Shown in pieces: positions 22,552 through 33,928 of a stretch of 64,000 bases of DNA; the stretch's first letter is position 1, and the number at the start of each line of letters is the position of its first letter. A program made the position numbers and the translations under genes. Under the pieces are notes generated by a model, which saw nothing but the letters and a program-made list of their open reading frames with translations, did no database searches and was not told where the DNA came from. The stretch comes from Aureobasidium sp. EXF-3400 (Eukaryota > Ascomycota > Dothideomycetes > Dothideales > Saccotheciaceae), in the NCBI GenBank assembly GCA_024195585.1, contig SWBL01000238.1:1-64000 (forward strand). Reading direction: 5' to 3'.

Positions 22552-23358
22552 ATTGTCGGTTGCTTGTGATTATGAGGTGATGTATAGAAGGGGACGTTGC
22601 GATAGTCCGGGGTTGAAGTGTATAGACTTGCGAGTGTTGACAACTATTATTACCAACTAATGTCCACGTTGAAGCCGTCGCCGCCGTCATCTGGGAAACT
22701 GCCACAAGTGCCAAGACAACCACCAAACCATCGACACTTGACCTTCAACCATCCATTTGTCAACCCTCATGATCATCATACAACTAAATTCATCAAAGAG
22801 ACCATGAGAGAGACAATAATATGAAAAGTTACTAGCGACTGTGATTTCTTCTATCTGCAATTCTGGCTAGGTCCAAATTGAGCAAACACACTTCATCCTG
22901 ATCATGAACAAGTCTGCTTCACTCCCGAATCCTCATTGAAAAAGACGAACGCCAATTCTGATGTCCATCCATGCAAGCAAAAGTGGTATCTTGGGCCTCC
23001 AAATCATCGCTGTCTAGAAAAAACAAAAGAACTCCTCAAATCCATCGGGTATTGAGGTATAAGGGATATGTATTATATACAGAGAAAGGGATTCATTATG
23101 TATTGATGTACGCGCATCGGCCAGCCGGAGGTGTTCTGTAACCTGTGCCGCGCGACTCGATTTTGGACTGAAGGAAATAACTTGACTACGAGCTTCCAGC
23201 GGGCGAGACATGCGCAGCTGGAAAATGACCCGCGTCAGTAACGATGGTCTGTTCGTCGATCATCTCTGTACCTGCGACGACCAGCAGACTCGTGGTACGA
23301 GGCTGTAAAGTGCCAACTGTGTGGACGGCGTCGCAAGCCTGTGATCAAGACGATGTCT
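22552..23358. other. SAR1 promoter and DUF2457 3' region
   Basis: About 800 bp between the SAR1 start and the DUF2457 stop, both genes on the minus strand. Short plus-strand frames are unsupported. Confidence 0.45.
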
Positions 23359-25728
23359 CTAGTAGGAGAGGACGTGCTGTTTCTTGCCTTTGTAAGCAGC
23401 CAGCTCAAGTCCAACTTCTCTCATTCTTTCCGCGCCCTTGCCGGGTTTTGGTTTGCGTTCTTGGTCTTTCTTGCCCTTCTGGCAATGCTTTTGATAAAGC
23501 TTCTCCTTGCGTCGCTGGCGTTTCTTTTCCAGACCTTTGACGATATCGATAGCACCACGAGCTGTTCTCATACCTGATAAAGGATCATCGTGTTCGTCGA
23601 GCGAAGGAGTCATTGCATTCGCGCCAATCTTGACCTGACTCTCGACTCGAGGTAACGAGGCGGTGTGAGTAGGCTGAGGACGACGAGCAAGTGTGGCTCT
23701 TGGGGTGAAACTGATAGCAGAGACGCCTTCGACGGAACTGCGTAGAGACGGCGGTGGGGATGTGGGACGGCGAGGTGGGGGCGGAGGTGATCTCATGCGC
23801 CTGGGTGACTGGCCAAATAGCTTGCGAGGCGGCGGTGATTTGCGGTTACTGCGTTTGATTGGAGCAGGCGATCGCAGACGCTTGGCCGACGGTGGAGGAG
23901 AACGGTGAGAGCGATGCTTAGGAGGAGGAGGCGAACGAAGTCGCTGATGAGGGGGCGAGATGGACTTTTTCTTAATAGCAGTCTTGGACTTGCGACGGCC
24001 ACGGTAGCCTGTGTCTTCGTTCATCTCAATTTTGCCGTGCATGAAGAGAGGATGATCACTCTCCTCGACGTCTTCGTCTTCATCATCGTCGTCTTCCTCG
24101 TCCATATCAGGATCGGAGGTAGGGAAGGTAGGGTCAATGTCTTGAGGCTTTGCCTTGTGCTTGGCAGCCTTTCTTCTCTCGAGGCTCATGATGTATGCTT
24201 GCTCGAGGGGACGGTCTTCGTCAAGGGTGCCGCAGACAAAGTCAGTGCTGTCAGGGAGATCTGGAGTCTGAGGACGGTTGATCTTGAGTGCGCGGCTTCT
24301 GCGCTTGACCATGCCGTAAGGAGCGGATGCAGTTGTATTTTCGCCGTGCGCTGAGCCCAGAGATGAGTCCGAGTTGGTTCTTCTGCGAGTTGGGCGGGCA
24401 TGTTCCAAATGTTCCATGGAAGTAGCGGCGGTGGAGCGGCCTCCAGGAGCCCACCACTCATTCTCGCTGTCGTCTCCCTCACTATCGGAGACCGCAAAAC
24501 CGTCTTCGTCATCTGTTTGGAAACCAGCATCGGAGACTTCTTCGTCCGAGACAGCTCCCTGGATGTCAAGATCTTCAAGGTCTTCATCATCCTCATCCTC
24601 ATCCTCATCCTCCTCGATTTCTTCATCATCTTCATCATCTTCGATAGCCTCTTCCTCGACCTCTTCGCCAATCTGCCTGATGATGTTTTCCTTGTACAGA
24701 GTGTCATTCACTGTCAGGCGTTGGCGGTAGCAGCCAGATTCTTCGAGCCACTGTTCGTTTTCCTCCTCGGAAGGACCGAACTCGTGGAATCTTCTTTCTT
24801 CGCCAGGCACGTCATCGTTTTCCATGCTGTATTTACGTCTTCTGACAGGCAGCGACGGACCTTTGCGAAGGCTTTTAGGGGAATCATTCTTGACAGTCGA
24901 ATCCGATCCACGATGGTTTCTGGGGAAATGTTTAGGCGAGGCCTGAGTTTTGGAGATTCTTGGTCCAGGGCTAACGATTCTCGTTTTAGGCCCTTGTGTA
25001 GGAGCCAGAGTTGTAGCCTTAGTCTTTTCCTGGATAGGAGCGGTCTGGACAGCAGGTTTGGAAGGACAAGCAAAGGTAATACATGTCTTGCGCTTCGGGG
25101 GCTCCGTAGGGGCGACAGCTGGGGCTGGCTTCTTTTCCTGCTCACTCTCAGAAGTGACGTGGTTCGAAGCGGGCTTCCTGCCACCACAAGCAAAGGTGAT
25201 ACATCTGGGACGACCGAGTTCTGCCTCCACGGACTTCTCAGGCTGAGGTTTGCTGTCTTCGAGAATGACCGGCTCCTTGTAAGGAGATTTTTCCAGTGTA
25301 GGGATTGAATCTCTGATTAAGGTTGGAGGTAGCGGAGGGCTTGGAGTGCTTTCACGGGTTCCGGGGCTGGTCAGGTCATTGTCGCTGGTAAGCTCAGCAG
25401 TCGAGGCGATGCTATGGTTACTCCATGCGGACATGCCACGCACGATGGCCCTGGCACGTTGATGTTCGTCCTCGTGGGAGTATTCGGGTTCCGGTGAGTG
25501 AAGTTGGCGGGTAAGAAGAGATTCCCTGCGGGTGAAAGCCGGGGGTAGTGATTTGAAGAAGGCAGCGTCAAGACGGGGAGAGTCGTGTGGCAGATGTTCC
25601 TTTCTTTCCGGTGGTTCGTCTCCTTCGGCGAGGAGTTCTGAATCGATATGTCCCATGGCTGATGTGCTTCGTTGGAAGGGAGCCATATGTGCCATGTCCA
25701 GGGTGAGGGGCCTATTTGAGGTAGGCAT
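23359..25728 (-). CDS. DUF2457 acidic protein
   Basis: Intronless 789-aa protein of a fungus-specific family (DUF2457). Two copies of a CITFAC motif lie at about 176-181 (in RPRCITFACGG) and 216-221 (KTCITFACPSKP), a known feature of the family. A highly acidic low-complexity tract (EEEAIEDDEDDEEIEED and following) occupies the middle. The C-terminal third is proline/arginine/serine-rich with repeated SPPP-type units, then a basic coiled tail (GLEKKRQRRKEKLYQKHCQK). The composition suggests a nuclear or nucleolar regulatory protein, but this is inference. The start is the first ATG of the open frame. The CTC/CAT-rich repeat at 24580-24650 encodes the acidic tract. Confidence 0.85.
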   Translation of the reverse strand: MPTSNRPLTLDMAHMAPFQRSTSAMGHIDSELLAEGDEPPERKEHLPHDSPRLDAAFFKSLPPAFTRRESLLTRQLHSPEPEYSHEDEHQRARAIVRGMSAWSNHSIASTAELTSDNDLTSPGTRESTPSPPLPPTLIRDSIPTLEKSPYKEPVILEDSKPQPEKSVEAELGRPRCITFACGGRKPASNHVTSESEQEKKPAPAVAPTEPPKRKTCITFACPSKPAVQTAPIQEKTKATTLAPTQGPKTRIVSPGPRISKTQASPKHFPRNHRGSDSTVKNDSPKSLRKGPSLPVRRRKYSMENDDVPGEERRFHEFGPSEEENEQWLEESGCYRQRLTVNDTLYKENIIRQIGEEVEEEAIEDDEDDEEIEEDEDEDEDDEDLEDLDIQGAVSDEEVSDAGFQTDDEDGFAVSDSEGDDSENEWWAPGGRSTAATSMEHLEHARPTRRRTNSDSSLGSAHGENTTASAPYGMVKRRSRALKINRPQTPDLPDSTDFVCGTLDEDRPLEQAYIMSLERRKAAKHKAKPQDIDPTFPTSDPDMDEEDDDDEDEDVEESDHPLFMHGKIEMNEDTGYRGRRKSKTAIKKKSISPPHQRLRSPPPPKHRSHRSPPPSAKRLRSPAPIKRSNRKSPPPRKLFGQSPRRMRSPPPPPRRPTSPPPSLRSSVEGVSAISFTPRATLARRPQPTHTASLPRVESQVKIGANAMTPSLDEHDDPLSGMRTARGAIDIVKGLEKKRQRRKEKLYQKHCQKGKKDQERKPKPGKGAERMREVGLELAAYKGKKQHVLSY

Positions 25729-27907
25729 AAATAACGTAAGCGTTGGTGGTCGCTCAGTGGCTCAGTCGGCGGTGCAGAAGGCGGTATGAGCGTAGACTCG
25801 ATTTATGTATAGAGTGTGGCGCAAACCGCAGGATAGAGGATCCCTTGGTAGGACGACGCGCTGGAGGAGCCGAAGGCTGTTGTTACAAAACCACAACGGA
25901 CATGGTGTCTGGATACAAGAATACAACGACGAGGCCGATGCGATAATAAGACACGCGCCTGGCAGGGTGTTAGTCCTAAAAGTGTTCGGCAATGCGCAGA
26001 CGTAGCATAGCCCATACTGCTTGCTTGGTGGTGGCCAAGGATCCAAGAATGACGCTCACTTTGCAGATCCTCGGGTTTGCCGGGAACAAGTCGAAAGACG
26101 ACAGGAGGGAATAGAAGTGTCTTTAGGTCAGCTGCAACTCACAAACGCACCGCGCACGCGACCCAGAGAGGGGCGAGAGGACGAGAGGGCGAGTTGATGA
26201 AGTGCAGGAGGAGAGCAGGCGCAAATTGCTGCTTCGCACTCGGAAACTAGAAGGCCCCCCAGTGCAAAGGTCACTGTGCGGTTATTTGGGGCCGCGGCCA
26301 TTTTCACGGGCCCACCCACAGTTCACTCTCGCCCAACCAACAACAATCCAGCAAGCCTAAACCGCTCGTGCTCCTTCCACCCCCTCTCCGATTCTCGATG
26401 CGATCCACTGCCTTCTGCACACCGCTTTGCACTCGTCCTTTAGAGCCGCCGTTTCGTTGTTGGTTGCACATCTTGCACGTGTTGCTCTAGCTATCAAGAA
26501 TGTAGCCAACACCTGAAACCTCCACCGGTTGCCATGTTGATGCTGTGAAATTGTCGTCGTTGCGCGACAGACCACAAATGCCTCACGTTGACGTAGTGAA
26601 ATTGAAATTCCCGACGCAGGAAAAGCGGGATTCCCGCGTTGGGGCTTGTGTTTTTTCAGAAATCTCCTCGATTCCCGGCTGTTCGCGACTTTGACAGTCT
26701 CTTCTGTCAAACTCAAAAACTCGTGACAAGTCCCGTTCTTCGTGTCGTGGACTTGTCGCCGCGTTTGTGATGTGTCCTTCTCGCTTGAGTTGTCCTTTGC
26801 CGATCTCAAAAACATGTCTGTGTCTGATGCCGGCAAAGGCTTCGCAGGATGCAAGCAAGTTGCAACAGGCAGGAGCATGAGCCTGCGGCATTTTTGCTCT
26901 TGCGCCAGGCGGCGTCTTTTGCTGCAGGTGCAGTAACGCCATGCATCCACGTAAACGTCGTCTGAAGGACCCTCGTACACTTGGTTGCGACGGTACTCTT
27001 CACCGCTCAACAGCCCTCCTTTTGTGCGTGTTGTAGCAAATCATGGCGGTAATCTCGTTCAGCAGAGGGCAACACACGATGTCAGCCACTGCTTGTACGA
27101 CTAGATAATTCTCCGAGTCCTTGATACCATTGCAAGACTGCAAGATTGGCGGCTCTCTAGAAAATCGCCGGTTCCCAACCTCAACTTGAATGCATGTATC
27201 CAGTACCTTGGAGCACAAGCTTGGATGCTCTTACTTGCAGCTTGCAGATGCATACGCGTGGGGGCTGTATATCTTCACGGATAAAGGGTTCAATATCCAT
27301 TGCTGGGACCAACCAACATGCCAACCCCGCTCTCCTGAATCTCCAGACTCGAGTCCGCGCCTTCCCTTTCCATCCATCTAGCCGCCACCCTAGTTGTTCG
27401 AAGCTCGACCAGACGTGATACCGCCACAGGGCATCTGACACGCTTACCACTCTGGCCCACGAATCACCTGCTATCTACTGATACCAACCCTGTTTCAACC
27501 ATAACCCGGGGTTTGGCTAGTTGACACCGCTCAAATAAAGATGTCCGACTTGACCCGCAATATCGACTTCCCCTCGTTGGGCTTGGAAACAGACGCGGAT
27601 TGCTTGCATGATTGAATCCACGCCGTCGTGGATGACCGGCTCGCCAAAGATGCCATACCGACGAGTCGCTTACGGATAACTTTCAGCGATACCAGGTCTA
27701 CCCTCGCCCTTGATGCCCGTCTGACCACTCTTGGATCCTCTTGGCATCATTTATCACGGTCAACCATGATGTGCACAGGGATAGGTGTGCATTAGAATAT
27801 TGCAAATGGATGAGTCTACGATGACTACCATTACATCTGATTGAGAACAGGAATCTGTCTAGATCAAGCCTCGGTTGTGTCTGTTCCACCACTCTTCTCG
27901 CAGCTCT
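25729..27907. other. 2.2 kb stretch without a supported gene
   Basis: Contains the DUF2457 promoter and the spacer to the SET gene. An open frame of 217 codons lies on the minus strand at 26357-27010, Arg/Thr/Cys-rich with no recognisable domain. It may be a leader region or a chance frame, so I do not annotate it as a gene. Smaller frames are noise. Confidence 0.4.
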
Positions 27908-30346
27908 TCAGTACTTTAGGTCGAAACCGGTCATGTTTCCGTTCACGATCTCGTAGAACCGTCTGGCCCAGGCCCTGAACTCCAAGCTGAGCACAGTCTT
28001 CTGCTCTCCTTCAGCCACACCAGCCAGATACATCAAGGCATCCACAACTCCAACGGTCGGTATTCCATGAGCAAAATCCATGCTCACCTGAGAGCCTTGC
28101 ACAGTAAACCAGTAGCCATGACTTTCGAGAATCTTGGCGGCACAGCGCTTGAGCTGGTCCTTGTTGCGATTCTGGCAGTACGTCTGGCAAAGCCACTGCC
28201 AAACGTCAACCATGCCCAGACATGGTAGACGACGCATCAAGCTGCCAGCATACACCTCCTCGAGATCCTCTGCCACAATCTCAGCCATTGCAATCAGTTC
28301 AGAGTCGGTAGAAAGAATTGCATCCAAGGTTCTGTCACCCATGAATGCCATAGACGTCTCGACATGTTCGGCAAGATCATGCATCTTGCTTCCCAAGGTT
28401 GCCTCTGACGTGCAGAGAAGACAAGTGCATTGGAAATGCCAAGAGCTGAAGAGAGCCTTCTGACGGTCGTCTAAAAGAGGCGCAGGCTTTTGGTAGGAGA
28501 TGGTGATCTCTTCGTCGCTCTTGATGTCTCTGGCAGCTCTGAGAATGATCATATCGCCAATGAAGCTTCTTACGGCGTTGGCCAAGCAAGCGTGATTGGC
28601 GTTGGCGACGTGCGTCCACAGGCCAGTTGATCTAGGACTTTCTTTGGTCATCATTGCTGAGGTGCCGTATGCGTGCGATTCGCGACCAACGGTGTAGCTG
28701 AAGCCATTCAGATCGAGGATGCTTGACACTTTAAAGGTGTCAACCACCGGAATGCCATCTATAATCGGAGCAGGGACGGGCGAGGTACGTGGTTGTCCTG
28801 CATACAGACCGAGCAAGTCTTTGCTCTGCGAGGGGTTGTTGATTACTTTCTGGACGCTGTCAAGCCATACTGGCAAGGTCGACTTCGGTGTGCGATCATT
28901 GGGATGTGCGGCCATGAACGCCTTCTCACACAGAATCAGATCGCCCATACGGACGTCCTTAGTGGCAAAGAGGCCACGGCCACGGTCTTGAGTTTGGCGT
29001 ACTTCAGTCTTTGAGAGGAAACTGGCGCGATCAGCGAAGAAGCCATTCTTGGTAACCTCGTCAATCATCTCTGCAAAGTCGTACGTTCCTTCCTGCTGCT
29101 CCAGTAGGCGTTTCTTCGTCTTCTCCAGTTCTTCATGGCCTTTGAGGTCAGATGGAGCAAGCATGAGCGTGCGCTCAAAAGCTTTGAGAGAATCAGCATA
29201 GTGCCCCAGCTGATAGTTAGCACAACCGCGACGGAACCAGGCTTTTGCGTCTTTAGACTTGGCTTTGTCATCCCAGCTGTTCGAAGTCGACATGTAAGCA
29301 TCCGGAATGGCAGCATCATAGCGGTTCAGATGGAGTCTAGCCAGAGAGCGACTGCGATATAGGTCACGCATCTGGCCACGCATACCCTCGTCTGCCTCTG
29401 GGTGCAAGCACGCAAGACCACTGGTATAACTGGGAACTCATATTAGTTGTCTCTTTTCGGATGTGAGCACAGCAGAAACAGGTTATAAAAAGGCACAAGG
29501 TATTTGAGATCAAAGGAGTTATTCAGAGAGAGTGGACGAATACGTCGCTCTCTTTGGATGCTACTGTGTATCTCAAAACAACCGTGCCTTTTTGTAGCCA
29601 TGCGAAAGAGTGTCTTTGGAGTTCGAAGTGGGAATCTGGTACTTACCAACGATGTGCTTCCAGGTACTCGTCTCTGTTGATGGCTCTGTCACCTTCGAGC
29701 TTCCAACCCAGCGCCGTCATCTGCATCTCTTCACCATCCTGCCACTTCTCGGGACACAGCTTGTGGCGATGTTCTAGCACCACCATGTCGGACGGGTGAT
29801 CGACCCGAAGAGTGTACCGGCCGTCGTCCTCCATGTGGTAGAACGGCTCCTTGACGGTAATCGCCGTGCCTTCTGGCAAGACCTCGAAGGCGCGAAGGGT
29901 CTCCTTGGTATGGCATAGTGCCAGTCTGTCGACATCGTTGGTCTCATCTTCGATTGCGGCCAGGACGGCCGACTTGCGAAAAGGCTGGCAGAAGACGCGA
30001 AGGAGCAAAAAGCTGCCACGATGGTGAGTTTCGAACTTGAGATCCTTCAAGAAGATCTTCTTCAGGTGAGCGAGAGGGAGGTAGCAAGGCCTGTAGAAAT
30101 TCTCAGGCACAGGACGAGTGATCTGTCTTGCGACAGGACAAGAGGGCAGAGGCCGCTACGAAACACCGGTTAGTATCGAGTCAAGTCCAGAGCGTATCTC
30201 CGTTTTTGACTTACATTGGTAAACTCTTCGACGAGTTGCTCGCGAGACTGGAAGACTCTACGGAGATCTCCTGCTTGTCTGAGTCTTCGTGCCAGCATCT
30301 CGTCCTTCAAGACAGACTTGTGATAGGCGAGCGGGTCTTCTTCCAT
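27908..30346 (-). CDS. TPR and SET domain protein
   Basis: Putative protein-lysine methyltransferase with a split-SET/TPR layout, like fungal SMYD-related proteins. Exons 30346-30215, 30155-29647 and 29429-27908 give 720 aa. An N-terminal region of unknown fold (1-210) includes a segment with a strand-rich profile (AITVKEPFYHMEDDGRYTLRV). TPR-like helices follow at about 235-325 (AWFRRGCANYQLGHY, LKAFERTL). The SET domain starts near residue 363 (RGRGLFATKDVRMGD) and contains the core NANHACLANAVRSF at about 490-503 and EEITISY. The cofactor motif is NHAC instead of the common NHSC. A post-SET cysteine patch (FQCTCLLC) follows. The ATG at 30346 (gaccATGG) is the first in frame. Substrate unknown. 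Confidence 0.85.
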
Positions 30347-31103
30347 GGTCGGACGTCGCGTCGGGGTGCTGAAAGGTTGGTTGCTTGGTGAGTGGCCCGA
30401 CTCTGACAATGGAAGGTGTTTGCGTGAGAGACAAGCTGCTGGTGAAGGAAAGGCGAGACACGCTCACTGCGGTACAGGGTTACTCGACGTCGTTGTCGCT
30501 GCCTTGATCGTCTGGCCGATGGTCGTTTGCGATGGTTCGACTGCAGGCTTCTTTCTCACTCATCTCGTCGATACGGTGGAGTTCGACCATCTCGACGACT
30601 AGGTACAGGTATCGTCGTCAGTCAGGTCACCATTCAGATGCGAGTCCTCTCCTGGAAGCTCGTTTTCATTCGATGCTTGATGCCTAGGTATACTTGCACA
30701 ATAAAGTAGAGGGTAACCATATGTCAAAGCGAAGATCAAATGGAGAGACTCTGGCTTGATCATCTCTGCTCAGTATTGCAGGTAAGACCACTATAAAAAC
30801 ACAGGGAGTCATCGATAAACAGAGGTATGTCCATTGAAAGCAGGTCTTGTATTGTGCTTTAGTAGCAATCTCGTTGCAAGCATATGTTTCATCATTCCAA
30901 TTCTCAATAGTGTGTCTGGTCCTTCTGAGTATCTCTTGTGCTCGCTTGTCCTGAGACCTGCATGTTCTTATGCTCAAACTTTTCTTTGCTTCATTTGAAT
31001 TTGCATCCTGAGCAGTAAATCATTTTCTTGGAAGGTTTCATCCAAAAGAAAAGAAAAAAAGAACTTGTGAATTGAAAGCACAGGTGTGAGGCCTGACATT
31101 CTT
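30347..31103. other. intergenic, no gene seen
   Basis: Upstream region of the TPR-SET gene and 3' region of the next minus-strand gene. No supported feature. Confidence 0.4.
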
Positions 31104-32009
31104 TTAAGAACGGGAACGATCAGGGATAGGAGCGGTCCACAGGATTGCACTGTGAGTAAGTCAGTGATGTGGAATTGCGAAGCGGGAAGAGAAATTAACT
31201 TACGTTTCTTTGTCCGAGTGGTCATCGTAAGCTCCTTCTTCAACCTCATTCGAGGACAAGGAGCCAGATTCGTTGTCGTCATCGTCTTGATGAGCACCTG
31301 CCTGAGTTTGCTCCTCATCATCTGCATGACTCTGGCCATTGCTTTGATCTTCTTTGCATCTTCTGATGGCGCGCTTGAGATACAACTCAAACTCTTTGTG
31401 CTGGTACTCAGGATCTTGAGCGTTCAAAGGCTTCAACACAGCTTTGCGAGAGGCAAGCAGCAGGATCTCCAGTAACCGCAGAGGAAGCTGGCCCGAATTG
31501 ATACCATAACAGATATCGCGGTGCAGAGACAAAGCATAATCTCTATCTTCAGCAGTAAACACGTTATTGTGTTCAGCATGGCGAAAGTTAAGTCTGATCA
31601 ATCCCACATTGATGAGTTGGGCCAGAGGAACAGCGACTGAAAAAGGCAAGCGGCCACTGTTGATTTGATCGGTGAGATCGTAGAAGTAACAGGGTGGGCA
31701 TTGGCAGGTTTGTCTGTCTGCCCACCAGCCGTTTGGAGGTGGCTTTGTGAGGTTCAGCCAGCCGCTGCAGGGTTTTACTTGGGCTCCTTGGATGAGATCG
31801 GGGATGAAGGTTCGAGGTGGGTGAGGTCTTTGATGGTTGAGGTAGTTGGCTAGGTCGGCGGTGTCTCTGTGTGCGATGGCTTTGATGATGACCATTGTGA
31901 GCTTTTGTGGGTTTCGTGAGTATTGTATGAGATCGTGGTGATTTTGGGTAGACGGGAAGAAAGGGAGTTGTAATGCTGTATTCAGTGAAGCTTCTATACT
32001 ATATGCCAT
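31104..32009 (-). CDS. hypothetical protein, Cys/acidic-tail orphan
   Basis: I do not recognise this protein. The main frame starts at 32009 and runs 269 codons to a TAA at 31200. A very good intron (gtaagt...ctgac...cacag, 31150-31203) would instead join a last exon (31149-31104) and give 283 aa ending in SDKETAILWTAPIPDRSRS. Residues about 60-210 look folded: PCSGWLNLTKPPPNGWW, a CQCPPCYFYDL cysteine cluster, then helical stretches with LLEILLLASRK. The C-terminus is acidic and disordered (DDDDNESGSLSSNEVEEG). The cysteine cluster could bind a metal, but that is inference. No functional clue comes from neighbours. Confidence 0.6.
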
Positions 32010-32551
32010 TTGGGTGTAGACTTGTGACTCTTTGGAGTGCCAGCAAAGTGAAGGTAAAGCCTGCTGGTTCTTCTTCTTGCTGGGTAGTACTGGGTGGTTA
32101 ATTTAAGAATGTGGAGAGGGTAGTATATGCTTGAAAAACGTATAGAAACAGGTTTGGGCCCTTTTACCTGGAATCTGATTGGACTTGAGCTACAACTACT
32201 CGTGTGACTACAATGAGACAGGACGCATTTGTGTTCTACTGGTGCTGAGAATACCATGATACCTGATTGGAAGACAGCGAAAGTTTTGCCAGACACGACC
32301 TATAACAAACCAAAAGAATTTACAGGGTATACCTTGGAGGCAGAGAAGGCTGTGAAAGAATACGGGATTCTGAAGATCACATTGATGGTAATTGAGATGA
32401 GGACGATAAATGGATGGATGAGGTGGTTGGACAGACAGCTGCGGGCAGCCGAAACGCGGGCCGTGTTCGGAGTTGAAAGCCGGTGACGATGATGGAGGGG
32501 CATGCGCTTTCAACAATCCTGTTGACCTGATCTTGTTCATACACAACCATC
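32010..32551. other. divergent promoter region
   Basis: Separates the orphan gene (minus) from the PHO13-like gene (plus). No further gene is supported. Confidence 0.4.
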
Positions 32552-33708
32552 ATGGCACCCAAATTCTTGACTGGCGACAAGGCCGGCATTGAGGAGTTCC
32601 TCAACAAGTTCGATGTAAGTCTCGACGCTGAATTGCCGATGAACAATGTACTAAGTGCTTGCAGGTCTTCCTGTTCGACTGCGATGGTACGCAATTGTCC
32701 CGAACCTCGATCACCTATACATCCGAAATGACGACTCGCGAACGGTTCGACCGAGACTGACGATACGAGAAGGATAGGCGTCCTATGGTCAGGCGATCAT
32801 CTCTTCGAGGGCACCAAGGAGACTATTGAGATGCTCAGAAGTAAAGGTTGGCACACACCAGTCGCAAGAGGAAGATACGGCCATGCTGAATCCGGGTCTC
32901 AGGAAAACAATTGGTCTTCGTGACCAACAACAGCACAAAGTCGCGTGCAGACTACAAAAAGAAGTTTGATAGCATGGACATTCCTTGCAAAGTGGTACGT
33001 CGAGTTGCGCTCTCATGACCTGCCTAGGCTCATGGCATACAACAGGAAGAAGTCTTTGGTTCCGCCTACAGTGCAGCGATCTACATTGCTCGTATCCTCA
33101 AGCTCGAGGCGCCCAAGAACAAGGTCTTCGTGCTTGGAGAGTCGGGCATCGAGGCCGAACTAGCATCCGAAAACGTCCCCTACTGCGGCGGTACTGATCC
33201 CAACCTTCGTCGCGAGATGAAGCCAGAAGACTTCACCAACATTGCCAATGGCAGTGCTCTCGACCCTGATGTTGGAGTTGTGTTGGCTGGTCTTGACTTT
33301 AATGTCAACTACCTGAAGCTCAGCTTGGCATACCACTACCTCCGCAGAGGCGCAGTCTTCCTGGCAACGAACACCGACTCGACTCTTCCCAACTCGCACA
33401 CTCTCTTCCCTGGTGCTGGATCAGTGGGTGCTCCTCTGGTGAAGGCTTGGGGCAAGGAGCCTCTCGCACTGGGCAAGCCTAGTCAGGCCATGATGGATGC
33501 AGTCGAGGGCAAGTTTCAATTCGATCGCAGTCGTGTGTGTATGATTGGAGACCGTCTCAACACAGACATCCAATTTGGAATTGAGGGCAAGCTCGGAGGT
33601 ACATTGGCCGTCTTGACTGGTGTAAGCAAGAAGGAAGAGTTCTTGGCTGAAGATGCTCCTGTGGTGCCATCGGCATACGTCAACAAGCTTGGTGATCTCT
33701 TGGGATAG
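32552..33708 (+). CDS. PHO13: 4-nitrophenylphosphatase / phosphoglycolate phosphatase (PHO13-like)
   Basis: HAD-superfamily phosphatase of the PHO13/PGP group, which removes side-product phosphates such as 2-phosphoglycolate and 2-phospho-L-lactate (family knowledge). Five exons (32552-32614, 32665-32686, 32778-32846, 32903-32994, 33046-33708) close in phase to 302 aa. HAD motif I is FDCDGVLW with Asp26 nucleophile and Asp28; it is split by an intron between DCDG and VLW. Motif II is FVTNNSTKS, the lysine motif is in the LGKPSQAMM segment, and motif IV is MIGDRLNTDI. The C2-type cap with VGVVLAGLDFNVNY fits the group. Cytosolic; no targeting signal. Confidence 0.92.
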
Positions 33709-33928
33709 AGCAACGATAGAGGATTAGATGAATAGAGAACGACGGGAGCATCGTAATTGTGTATATCCATGCATAGTTGTGCAAATCGATGCAGATGGTG
33801 CATGACGCGCTTCCCTCGTTGATTGATTCTTGGCACAACGCGTCGCGGTACACCGAAAGCCGTCGCGTCTCATTGCAGAAGGAGCAACTCCGACATAGAC
33901 AATTATACTCACAACACAGACATTCAAG

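Noticed and set aside
24374..25308. 302-codon plus-strand frame inside the DUF2457 gene
   Set aside because: Antisense shadow of a long biased coding region; no independent start context or domain.
26357..27010. 217-codon minus-strand open frame
   Set aside because: Composition is odd (Arg, Thr, Cys, scattered), with no domain, no clear splice partners and no promoter signal; probably chance openness or leader sequence.
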